From the NCBI GenBank assembly GCA_003644265.1, contig QNBX01000235.1, positions 1-5,626 on the forward strand: DNA of 5,626 bases. Reading direction: 5' to 3'. A program made the translations under genes and the position numbers. Shown piece after piece: positions 1 to 5,606 of this stretch. The stretch comes from Planctomycetota bacterium (lineage in GTDB: Bacteria; Planctomycetota; B15-G4). The notes below the pieces were generated by a model, which was not told the DNA's origin, searched no databases, and was given only the letters and a program-made list of their open reading frames with translations. Position 1 is the stretch's first letter; every line of letters starts with the position of its first letter.

Positions 1-353
1 TCATGACCATCACCGAGGCGGGTCAGGTGGTGCGCACGCGCGCCGCCGAGATCAGCAGCATGGGCCGCGCCACCAACGGCGTGCGGGTCATCTCAGTCAA
101 GAAGGACGACCGCTTGGCGTCGATCGCGCGCGTGCCGCCGGACGAGCCCGGCGATGACGAGGACGGCGAGGGTGACGACGGTGGCGGCGCGCTCCAGGCT
201 GACGGCAGCCCGACGCCTGCGCCGCAGGGTGCGACCTCCGGCGACGAGGCCCCGGGCGACGAGGCCACGGACCCGAACGACGCTGCCCCCGACGCGGACG
301 ACAGCTCGCCCCCGGGCGACACCCCCCGGTCAGACCCGCCGGAGGGCTCATGA
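1..353 (+). CDS. gyrA: DNA gyrase subunit A, C-terminal end (partial, 5' end outside window)
   Basis: This is the 3' end of a gene whose first readable full codon is at base 3 and whose TGA stop is at 351-353. The first ~44 residues match the last blade of the GyrA C-terminal beta-pinwheel, which wraps DNA so that gyrase can introduce negative supercoils. The hallmark is a block reading MTITEAGQVVRTRAAEIS followed by MGRATNGVRVI, which lines up with the E. coli GyrA ending (ITDAGTLVRTRVSEIS, VGRNTQGVILI). The breakage-reunion domain and active-site Tyr lie upstream. After the blade comes a 72-residue tail with 22 Asp/Glu, only one basic residue, and many Pro, Ala and Gly. GyrA proteins often carry a short acidic tail, and this one is longer than the roughly 35 residues of E. 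coli. ParC is less likely because it usually lacks this last blade. The stop overlaps the ribBA start by 4 bases. Confidence 0.92.
   Translation, partial: MTITEAGQVVRTRAAEISSMGRATNGVRVISVKKDDRLASIARVPPDEPGDDEDGEGDDGGGALQADGSPTPAPQGATSGDEAPGDEATDPNDAAPDADDSSPPGDTPRSDPPEGS
341..353 (+). promoter_or_regulatory. Ribosome binding site and 4-base stop/start overlap, gyrA-ribBA
   Basis: GGAGGG (341-346) lies three bases before an ATGA in which the ribBA ATG (350-352) and the gyrA TGA (351-353) overlap. This arrangement is typical of translational coupling and fixes the ribBA start, since the RibB fold begins within a few residues of it. Confidence 0.75.
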
Positions 354-1600
354 ACTCCCGCCACATGCTGAGCGTGCCCCAGGCCATCGAGGTGCTGGCC
401 GGCGGGGGCATGATCGTCCTGACCGACGACGAGGAGCGCGAGAACGAGGGCGACCTCGTGTGCCTCGCGGGCACCTGCACCGACGAGCAGATCAACTTCA
501 TGGCGCGTTTCGGCCGTGGGCTGATCTGCCTGCCCATGGAGAAGGAGATCGCCGACGCGCTGCACCTGCCGCCGCAGGTGGAGCGCAACGAGAGCCCCAT
601 GGGCACGGCCTTCACCGTCTCGATCGAGGCGCGCTCCGGCGTGACCACGGGCATCTCGGCGGCTGACCGCGCGCGCACGGTGCAGGTGGCCGCCGACCCC
701 CGGAGCAGCGCCGCCGATCTGGTGCGTCCCGGCCACGTGTTCCCGCTTCGCGCGCTGCCTGGCGGCGTGCTGCGGCGCGCGGGCCAGACCGAGGGCGCCG
801 TCGATCTGGCGCGCCTCGCCGGCGCCCGCCCCATGGCCGTGATCTGCGAGATCATGAATGACGACGGCACCATGGCGCGCATGCCCGACCTCGAGCGCTT
901 CTGCGAGCATCACGGCCTGGGCATCTGCACGGTGGCCGACCTGATCAACTATCGCCGGCGCAACGAGCGCCTGATCGAGCACGAGGTGAGCGTCGATCTA
1001 CCCACGCGCCACGGCGACTTCCGCTGCCATCTGTACCGCAGCCGGGAGGACGGCTCCGAGCACGTGGCCATGACGGTGGGCGGGCTGGAGCCGGGGGCGC
1101 AGGACGGTCTGGACGAGTCCATCCTGGTGCGGGTCCACAGCGAGTGCCTCACCGGCGACGCGCTGGGATCGCTGCGCTGCGACTGTGGCGAGCAGCTCGG
1201 CGCGGCGCTCGAGCGCGTGGCCGAGGAGGGCCAGGGCTGCGTGCTCTACATGCGCGCGCAGGAGGGCCGCGGCATCGGCCTGGCCAACAAGATGAAGGCC
1301 TACCACCTGCAGCAGACCCAGGGCCTCGACACGGTGGAAGCCAACCAGGCGCTGGGGCTGCCCGTCGATGTGCGCGACTACGGCGTAGGCGCCCAGATCC
1401 TGCGCGACCTCGGCGTGCGCACGCTCAAGCTGCTGACCAACAACCCGGCCAAGTACCACGCCCTGCGGGGCTACGGGCTGCAGATCGCCGAGCGCGTGCC
1501 GCTGACGATGGAGCCCGGCGTCCACAACGAAGGCTACCTGCGCACCAAGCAGGACAAGCTGGGGCACGACCTGGACCTGCCGCCGGAGTCCAGCAGCTGA
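350..1600 (+). CDS. ribBA: Bifunctional 3,4-dihydroxy-2-butanone 4-phosphate synthase / GTP cyclohydrolase II
   Basis: This cytoplasmic enzyme starts both branches of riboflavin synthesis: ribulose 5-phosphate to DHBP, and GTP to the diaminopyrimidine precursor. At 416 residues it has the usual RibBA length. The N-terminal RibB domain (about 6-203) shows the acidic loop DDEERENEGD (26-35), Cys60, PGHVFPL with the essential His (129), and CEIMNDDGTMAR with the essential Glu (167). The C-terminal RibA domain (about 210-408) has the zinc site C-x10-C-x-C (Cys266, 277, 279), RAQEGRGIGL (302-311), Tyr318, Asp340 and Arg342 (equivalents of E. coli Tyr105, Asp126, Arg128) and LLTNNPAK (361-368). The oddity is Gln146, where E. 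coli RibB has the Mg-binding His153 (GGHTEA there, AGQTEG here), so RibB activity is less certain than RibA activity. The ATG overlaps the gyrA stop and has GGAGGG at 341-346, which supports this start and suggests translational coupling. Confidence 0.95.
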   Translation: MNSRHMLSVPQAIEVLAGGGMIVLTDDEERENEGDLVCLAGTCTDEQINFMARFGRGLICLPMEKEIADALHLPPQVERNESPMGTAFTVSIEARSGVTTGISAADRARTVQVAADPRSSAADLVRPGHVFPLRALPGGVLRRAGQTEGAVDLARLAGARPMAVICEIMNDDGTMARMPDLERFCEHHGLGICTVADLINYRRRNERLIEHEVSVDLPTRHGDFRCHLYRSREDGSEHVAMTVGGLEPGAQDGLDESILVRVHSECLTGDALGSLRCDCGEQLGAALERVAEEGQGCVLYMRAQEGRGIGLANKMKAYHLQQTQGLDTVEANQALGLPVDVRDYGVGAQILRDLGVRTLKLLTNNPAKYHALRGYGLQIAERVPLTMEPGVHNEGYLRTKQDKLGHDLDLPPESSS

Positions 1601-1769
1601 GGCGCCGCCCGGCTGCCCGCGGGGTGCGCCGCTGGCGCCGGCCGCCGCACGCGCCCGGCCGCAGAGCTGGGGCGCGGGCGCTCAGAACCCGGCCTGCGGG
1701 TCCACCGGCGGCTTCGGGAAGACGACCCGCGGCGCGCCCGTCCAAGGGCTGCCTTGACCGGAGCACGTC
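1601..1769. other. GC-rich intergenic spacer, ribBA to sigma factor
   Basis: This 169-base spacer is extremely GC-rich and contains no convincing + strand gene. Self-complementary hexamers can pair with each other: GGCGCC at 1601-1606 with 1634-1639, and CGGCCG at 1639-1644 with 1656-1661. Neither is followed by a T-tract, so a classical intrinsic terminator for ribBA is not supported. It is the only gap over 100 bases between the genes, so the promoter of the downstream sigma-factor operon most likely lies here. I could not pick out a clear -35/-10 pair or a good ECF-type GAAC...GTC promoter. A short antisense frame at 1682-1771 is described among the findings. Confidence 0.5.
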
Positions 1770-2330
1770 ATGAACGAGGCGGACACGCGTCTCGTCGAGC
1801 GGCTTCGCGCCGGGCATGAGGATGCCTACCGTGAGTTCGTCGATACCTATAAGGACCGCCTGCTCGCCGTCGTGGCCCGGGTCTCCGGGCACAGCGCGGA
1901 CGCCGAGGATCTGGCCCAGGAGACGTTTCTCAAGGCCTTTGGCGCCATTGACCGCTTCGCCGGCAACTCGGCGCTCTACACCTGGCTCTACCGCATCGGG
2001 GTCAACACGGCCCGCGACTTCCTGGCGGCTCGCCGCCGTCGCCCCGCCGTCTCGCTCGATGCGCTGGAGCCGGGCAGCTTCGACCCGCCTGACCCCGGAC
2101 AGAGCCCGCTTCAGCATCTGGAGCGCGATGAGCTGGTGGCCCGCGTGCGCGGCGCCATGGAGCGCCTGCCGGAGCCCTTCCGCACCACTCTCTCGCTGCG
2201 CGAGACCCACGGCCACACCTACGAAGAGGTGGCGGAGATCCTGGAGGTCTCCATCGGAACGGTCGAGTCGCGCCTGTTCCGCGCCCGCTCCAAGCTGCGC
2301 GCCCTGCTGCTCGCGGAAGGAGGTGTATGA
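1770..2330 (+). CDS. ECF-family (sigma-70 group IV) RNA polymerase sigma factor
   Basis: This 186-residue protein has the two-domain layout of extracytoplasmic-function sigma factors. Sigma region 2 (about 10-90) includes DAEDLAQETFLKAF (44-57), the core-binding and -10 recognition helices, and TWLYRIGVNTARDFL (71-85), ending in a basic RRRR stretch (88-91). A Pro/Asp-rich linker (about 92-117) follows. Region 4 (about 122-180) carries LPEPFRTTLSLRE (133-145) and the helix-turn-helix YEEVAEILEVSIGTVESRL (151-169), which binds the -35 element. There is no region 1.1 or 3, as expected for an ECF factor. The ATG has GGAG at 1760-1763, six bases upstream. It is the first gene of a run of co-directional genes, and its stop overlaps the next start by 4 bases (ATGA at 2327-2330), the typical arrangement of a sigma factor with its anti-sigma. 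It resembles RpoE/SigW-type factors generally, so I do not assign a specific symbol. Confidence 0.93.
   Translation: MNEADTRLVERLRAGHEDAYREFVDTYKDRLLAVVARVSGHSADAEDLAQETFLKAFGAIDRFAGNSALYTWLYRIGVNTARDFLAARRRRPAVSLDALEPGSFDPPDPGQSPLQHLERDELVARVRGAMERLPEPFRTTLSLRETHGHTYEEVAEILEVSIGTVESRLFRARSKLRALLLAEGGV
2317..2329 (+). promoter_or_regulatory. Extended Shine-Dalgarno for the anti-sigma gene, inside the sigma-factor 3' end
   Basis: AAGGAGGTG (2317-2325) is a nine-base perfect complement of the usual 16S rRNA 3' end. It encodes the last residues of the sigma factor. The ATG at 2327 begins only three bases after the GGAGG core (2319-2323), which is closer than the usual 5-9 bases. The overlapping TGA (2328-2330) suggests re-initiation by ribosomes finishing the sigma factor. 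The next in-frame ATG (2375) has no such site, so 2327 is preferred. Confidence 0.6.
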
Positions 2331-3007
2331 CGTCACCTGCTGACAAACCGTCCCCCGCCGGGTCCCCGCACGCCATGGACGACGCCCGCTGCCTGCTGGT
2401 GCTGGGTCTGCTGCGTGATGGCCGCCCGGTGGAGCCCCGACTGGCCGAGACGGCGCGGGGCTATGCCGCAGCCCGTCCCGCTCTGAGCGCCCAGGCCGAT
2501 GAGCTGTCCCGGATCTCTGATGCTGTGGCCGCCTTGCCTGGCATGAGCGCCAGCGCGGGCTTCACGGAGCGCGTGCTGGCCGCCCGCCGCCGTGAGGCCG
2601 CGGCGCCGCCTCAGCGCCTGCTGCCGCTGGTTCTGCGCCTGTCGGCCGCCGCCGCCGTGGTGCTGGCCGTGGTGCTGGTGGACGGAGTGCGTCGCCCCGT
2701 GGACACCTTGGCCGACCCCGCCGTCGAGCATCAGTCCTTCGACGCCGATGCCTTCCGCACGAGCCCCTACGCCGAGCCCGACCTGTCGGCCGGCCTGCGG
2801 GCGCTGATGCCCGGACCGCTCGATGTTGCGCCTGATGTTGCGCCTGATGTTGTCGCAGAGGCTGCCGCAGAGGCTGTCCCAGATGTCGCATCAGAGGTGG
2901 CACAGGATGTCGCTGCGGACGGGGCCTCGCCTGCCGACGGCGCCGGCGTCACACCGGACCAGGACGAGGATCAGCCTGCGCCGCTGCGCGAGGACGACGG
3001 CCGATGA
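2327..3007 (+). CDS. Putative single-pass membrane anti-sigma factor (no zinc motif, repeat-rich C-terminus)
   Basis: This 226-residue protein is assigned mainly by position, directly after and overlapping an ECF sigma gene, and by architecture. Residues 1-90 would be cytoplasmic and probably helical. They include FTERVLAARRRE (79-90), resembling the segment that often precedes the membrane span in ECF anti-sigma factors. Residues 98-118 (LLPLVLRLSAAAAVVLAVVLV) form one likely transmembrane helix, with Arg104 inside it and Arg122-Arg123 just after it. The rest (about 119-226) would be periplasmic: an Ala/Pro/Asp-rich region with eight tetrapeptide repeats (166-197) and an acidic end. The HxxxCxxC zinc signature of ZAS-type anti-sigma factors is absent, since only one Cys (22) is present. 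It presumably sequesters the upstream sigma factor at the inner membrane. It could instead be an unrelated membrane protein of the same operon. Confidence 0.65.
   Translation: MTSPADKPSPAGSPHAMDDARCLLVLGLLRDGRPVEPRLAETARGYAAARPALSAQADELSRISDAVAALPGMSASAGFTERVLAARRREAAAPPQRLLPLVLRLSAAAAVVLAVVLVDGVRRPVDTLADPAVEHQSFDADAFRTSPYAEPDLSAGLRALMPGPLDVAPDVAPDVVAEAAAEAVPDVASEVAQDVAADGASPADGAGVTPDQDEDQPAPLREDDGR
2822..2917 (+). repeat. Eight-unit 12-bp tandem repeat within the anti-sigma gene
   Basis: Eight consecutive 12-base units begin with GA(T/G) and encode tetrapeptides of the form (D/E)-(V/A)-(A/V)-x: DVAP, DVAP, DVVA, EAAA, EAVP, DVAS, EVAQ, DVAA. The first two units (2822-2833 and 2834-2845) are identical; later ones have diverged. 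Because the unit is a multiple of three, copy-number changes would keep the reading frame and alter only the length of the predicted periplasmic segment. Codons such as GTT, GAT, GCA and TCA are common here and scarce in the neighbouring genes. Confidence 0.85.
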
Positions 3008-3354
3008 AGCGCCCAGGGCAAGGAGCGTGGTTGCTGATCGCCGTGGCCTTCGGCCTGGCGGGCTACGCGGCTGGGCTGTCCGCCGACACGAGTCCGGCGA
3101 GACCGCCCAGTCACCTGAAGCTGCTCAGCCGCGACCTCGAGCTGCGCCCGGAGCAGAAGGCTGCCATCGGTTCGCTGCTGGCGCGCCAGGACCGAGACCT
3201 GCAGGCGCTGGTGGAGCAGGCCCGCGCCGAGCTCGCCGACCCGACGGCGTCTCGACTCCAGCAGACGGAGGATGACATGCTGGCGCTGCTCGACGCTCAG
3301 CAGCGTGAGCGTTACCTGTCCCTCGCGGCGGCGCCCGGCGCCGACGCCCGCTAG
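3004..3354 (+). CDS. Small membrane-anchored periplasmic protein of the Spy/CpxP/CnrX type
   Basis: This 116-residue protein starts with a short basic stretch (KRPGQG), then a hydrophobic helix (about 8-25) that could be a signal anchor, then a helical hydrophilic domain. That domain has the pattern of the LTxxQ / heavy-metal-resistance sensor families: a first LxLxPEQ motif (LELRPEQKAAI, 45-55), a long charged helix (57-78), and a second copy near the end (LLDAQQRERYLSL, 95-107). Members act as periplasmic chaperones (Spy, CpxP) or metal/stress sensors that work with an anti-sigma factor (CnrX). There is no Cys, and the only His (37) sits just after the anchor, so specific metal binding is doubtful. 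The ATG overlaps the anti-sigma stop by 4 bases, with GAGGA (2990-2994) nine bases upstream. The order sigma, anti-sigma, periplasmic protein resembles cnr-type systems, and a sensor or modulator role is inferred. Confidence 0.7.
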   Translation: MKRPGQGAWLLIAVAFGLAGYAAGLSADTSPARPPSHLKLLSRDLELRPEQKAAIGSLLARQDRDLQALVEQARAELADPTASRLQQTEDDMLALLDAQQRERYLSLAAAPGADAR

Positions 3355-3372
3355 AGCCCCCCGGACGCTCCC

Positions 3373-5010
3373 ATGGCCCAGCTCGCCGTCGACTACGGAT
3401 CCGACAAGGTACGGCTGCTCGAGTTCGACGGCTCGGGCAAGCGCCTGCGCGTGTTGGGCTTCGCCGAGGCCAGCCTGAACGGCGCCGCCGTGACGAGCGG
3501 CGAGGACGCCGAGGAGGCCGCCGCCACTCGCGACGACCTGGCCGCCGACTCCATCGCCAAGGCCATGGACGAGGCGCGCTTCGCCGACGACCCGTCGGGC
3601 ATGGCCTGGCCCGCCGGGCAGACCTTGTTCCGCGAGTTCACCCTGCCGTTCACGGGCGACGAGCAGATCGAGAAGGTCGTGCGCTTCGAGTCCGAGAGCC
3701 ACATCCCGCTCGACATCGACGACGTGGTCATCCAGCACCAGGTGCTGCGCAAGACCCGCGACAAGAGCCACATCCTGGCGGTGGCGGTCAAGAAGGACGA
3801 CCTGCTCGACCGCTTCGACGTGCTTGAAGAGTCGTCCATCGACCCCATGTTCGTCGACCTGGACGTGTTCGCCCTGCTGCACGCGCTCAAGGGCACGGGC
3901 GTGGCGGGCGAGCAGGAGTGCTGCCTGGTGCTGTGCGCCCAGGATCATGCCACCAGCCTGCTGTTCATGGTGAAGGGCGAGCTGTACGCCGTGCGCTCGC
4001 TGCGCATGGGCGCCCACGGCATCCCGCGCCAGGGTCAGACCGCCGGCGGCGGCATGGACGACGACATCGCGGCCGCCCGCGGCGCGGACTTCATCAGCCG
4101 CCTGGAGCGCGAGCTGCGGCGCACGCTCACCACCCTGCCGGGCGTGGGCGAGCTGCAGGCCGTGCATCTGCTGGGTGCGGGCAGCGACATCCCGGGCTTC
4201 GAGGACATGCTGCAGCGCGTGTTCGCGTCCGCTGCCGTGGCGCCGCTCAACCTGCTGGAGCGTGTGGACCACAAGCTCTCGGACGAGGACGCGGTGCGTT
4301 TCGGACCGGACGTGGGCGTGGCGCTCGGCGTGGCCTACAAGCTGGCCGGCATGGACCTCACCGAGACCGACTTCCGCCGCGAGGAGTGCGCCTACACGCG
4401 CAAGTTCGATCAGGTCAAGTCGCCGCTGATCGTGCTCTCGTTCGTGCTGTTCCTGATCGTGGCGCTCAAGGGCATCGACACCTTCTATCAGCTCAAGAAG
4501 GTGCGCAACGAGTACGGCACCCTGCTCACCGACGCGCGCGAGCAGCTCAACCTGCTGGTGGGCGACAACACCGAAGCGCGCGCCGTTTGGGAGCAGCTGG
4601 AGTTCGGCCCGCACCAGGTGCAGGCCATCAGCCAGGCCTTCGACCGCCGGCACAACGAGCTCGCGCTGCAGCTCGGGCGCAGCTCGAAGATCCCACCCCA
4701 GCCCTCGGCGCTGGCTGTGTGGACGGAGCTCTCCACCCTGCTGATTGAGCACCAGGATGAGATCGGGCGCCTGACGCTGCGCAAGATCGACATCGACGTC
4801 GGCGCACGCGAACCGATCATGCGCTTCAGCGGACGGGTCATCGACGCGAACCGCTACAACGATCTGATCGACCTGCTCAACGCTGACGGGCTCTACATGG
4901 GCCTGAAGATGGGCGACCTTAGCCCTGCACCCGACGGTGAGTACCATGACTTTGGCGAGACCAGCGTCAAGATCGACATCGACGAGCTCAACCGCCGGAG
5001 GGAGGGCTGA
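3373..5010 (+). CDS. gspL: GspL-like / PilM-PilN fusion, inner-membrane assembly-platform protein
   Basis: This 545-residue protein is predicted to belong to the inner-membrane platform of a type II secretion or type IV pilus machine, where it links the cytoplasmic ATPase to periplasmic partners. Residues 1-345 form a PilM-like actin fold: VDYGSDKVRLLEF (6-18, phosphate-1 type), LPFTGDEQIEKVVRFESES (91-109) then HIPLDIDDVV (110-119), VDLDVFALLHAL (161-172), and LLGAGSDIPGFEDML (266-280, adenosine-binding type). FRREECAYTRKF (334-345) precedes one transmembrane helix (about 350-368). The periplasmic part (about 370-545) has a coiled region and a ferredoxin-like domain, as in PilN or the GspL C-terminus. 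It is longer than the roughly 400 residues of enterobacterial GspL because the cytoplasmic part is PilM-sized. The start is set by DYGS at 7-10; no good Shine-Dalgarno precedes it. The gene begins 18 bases after the Spy-like gene. Separate pilM/pilN nomenclature would be an alternative. Confidence 0.8.
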   Translation: MAQLAVDYGSDKVRLLEFDGSGKRLRVLGFAEASLNGAAVTSGEDAEEAAATRDDLAADSIAKAMDEARFADDPSGMAWPAGQTLFREFTLPFTGDEQIEKVVRFESESHIPLDIDDVVIQHQVLRKTRDKSHILAVAVKKDDLLDRFDVLEESSIDPMFVDLDVFALLHALKGTGVAGEQECCLVLCAQDHATSLLFMVKGELYAVRSLRMGAHGIPRQGQTAGGGMDDDIAAARGADFISRLERELRRTLTTLPGVGELQAVHLLGAGSDIPGFEDMLQRVFASAAVAPLNLLERVDHKLSDEDAVRFGPDVGVALGVAYKLAGMDLTETDFRREECAYTRKFDQVKSPLIVLSFVLFLIVALKGIDTFYQLKKVRNEYGTLLTDAREQLNLLVGDNTEARAVWEQLEFGPHQVQAISQAFDRRHNELALQLGRSSKIPPQPSALAVWTELSTLLIEHQDEIGRLTLRKIDIDVGAREPIMRFSGRVIDANRYNDLIDLLNADGLYMGLKMGDLSPAPDGEYHDFGETSVKIDIDELNRRREG

Positions 5011-5012
5011 TG
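4997..5012 (+). promoter_or_regulatory. Double Shine-Dalgarno at the gspL/gspM-like junction
   Basis: GGAGGGAGGG (4997-5006) provides two overlapping anti-SD matches just before the TGATG junction, where the gspL stop (5008-5010) and the next ATG (5010-5012) share one base. The first GGAGG (4997-5001) gives an ordinary 8-base spacing. This supports the chosen start and suggests coupled synthesis of the two partner proteins. Confidence 0.7.
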
Positions 5013-5543
5013 GGCAAGATCGACTGGGATGTCGAGAAGGCGCTGCTGGCCGTGATGGCCGTGCTGATCCTGGCGGGCGTGGGCTTCATCTTCGTGAAGC
5101 GTTCTGAGATCGATGCCATGGTGATGGCCATGCCCGCGGCCGAAAATCAGTTGGCGCACATCGGCATGCGCTACCAGGAGATCAACATCCTGGAGCACCT
5201 GCACGATGACGATGACCTGGCCAAGGGCGACAGGCCGTTCGCCTACCTCTCCAACCAGATAACCGCCAGCCTCATCGGCGATCGAACCTTCACGATCGTG
5301 CCGCCGTCCACCGTCAGCAACGAGGACGGCTACAGCGACTCGGACTGGGAGCTGCGCGTCAAGCAGGGGCAGAAGTCCTTCGAGCGCCAGTCCATCGCCG
5401 CGCTGTTGCTGCACATCGAGATCAAGACCAACCGCATGAAGGTCACGCGCATCCGGCTACAGATGGACATGTCGAAGGCCGCCCGGCCCGATACTTGGGA
5501 GCCCATGATCACGGTGACCAACCGGGTGCCCAGCACCGACTAG
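5010..5543 (+). CDS. GspM/PilO-like inner-membrane assembly-platform protein
   Basis: This 177-residue protein has the topology of GspM and PilO: a short cytoplasmic start (MGKIDWDVEK), one transmembrane helix (about 11-29), a charged helical stretch (about 30-66), then a small alpha/beta periplasmic domain. The last part (ALLLHIEIKTNRMKVTRIRL, 131-150, followed by W159 and strands to the end) looks like the ferredoxin-like fold with which these proteins pair with GspL or PilN. Sequence conservation in this family is weak, so the call rests mostly on size, topology and position directly after the GspL-like gene with a 1-base overlap. In T2SS operons gspM follows gspL; in pilus operons pilO follows pilN. 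A run HDDDD (67-71) after the helical stretch is unusual. I cannot decide between GspM and PilO, so I leave the symbol empty. Confidence 0.65.
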   Translation: MGKIDWDVEKALLAVMAVLILAGVGFIFVKRSEIDAMVMAMPAAENQLAHIGMRYQEINILEHLHDDDDLAKGDRPFAYLSNQITASLIGDRTFTIVPPSTVSNEDGYSDSDWELRVKQGQKSFERQSIAALLLHIEIKTNRMKVTRIRLQMDMSKAARPDTWEPMITVTNRVPSTD

Positions 5544-5580
5544 CGGTTCTGTTGCCCACGGGCTCCAGATGGCGGCCGTC

Positions 5581-5601
5581 GCGGGGCCACACACGCCCCG
5601 C
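5581..5601 (+). other. GC-rich hairpin downstream of the gspM-like gene
   Basis: GCGGGGC (5581-5587) and GCCCCGC (5595-5601) are perfect inverted repeats forming a 7-bp all-G/C stem around the 7-base loop CACACAC. No T-tract follows, and a Shine-Dalgarno and start codon come within about 20 bases. It could be a weak or factor-dependent terminator, a processing/stability element, or a structure that tunes translation of the next gene. Confidence 0.5.
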
Positions 5602-5606
5602 TGCTT

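Noticed and set aside
23..982. A 319-codon open frame on the - strand opposite gyrA and ribBA
   Set aside because: It is codon-aligned with the clearly real ribBA and shows the same His/Ala/Gly-rich antisense composition; no domain is visible.
1..1600. FMN riboswitch controlling ribBA
   Set aside because: There is no leader: the ribBA start overlaps the gyrA stop, and the upstream bases are gyrA coding sequence without recognisable riboswitch elements.
1639..1661. Hairpin formed by two CGGCCG hexamers as a ribBA terminator
   Set aside because: The stem is only 6 bp with an 11-base loop, no T-tract follows, and such pairings are expected by chance in DNA this GC-rich.
1682..1720. Possible ECF-type autoregulatory promoter around the GAACCC at 1685-1690
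   Set aside because: The GAAC core is present, but no convincing -10 element occurs at the expected 16-17 base distance.
1144..1773. A 209-codon + strand frame running from ribBA into the spacer
   Set aside because: It is an Arg/Ala/Pro-rich out-of-frame shadow of ribBA, whose conserved motifs are in the other frame.
1425..2336. A 303-codon open frame on the - strand opposite the sigma factor
   Set aside because: It is antisense in register with the sigma-factor codons, where both conserved sigma regions are obvious on the + strand.
2822..2917. CRISPR-like array
   Set aside because: The 12-base units are contiguous with no spacers and encode an in-frame tetrapeptide repeat, so they are a coding minisatellite.
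2971..4947. A 658-codon open frame on the - strand opposite the Spy-like and GspL-like genes
   Set aside because: Its codon boundaries coincide with those of gspL, and reverse stops there would need TTA, CTA or TCA codons, which are rare in this GC-rich coding DNA. The product is a low-complexity string rich in His, Gln, Val and Arg with no recognisable domain.
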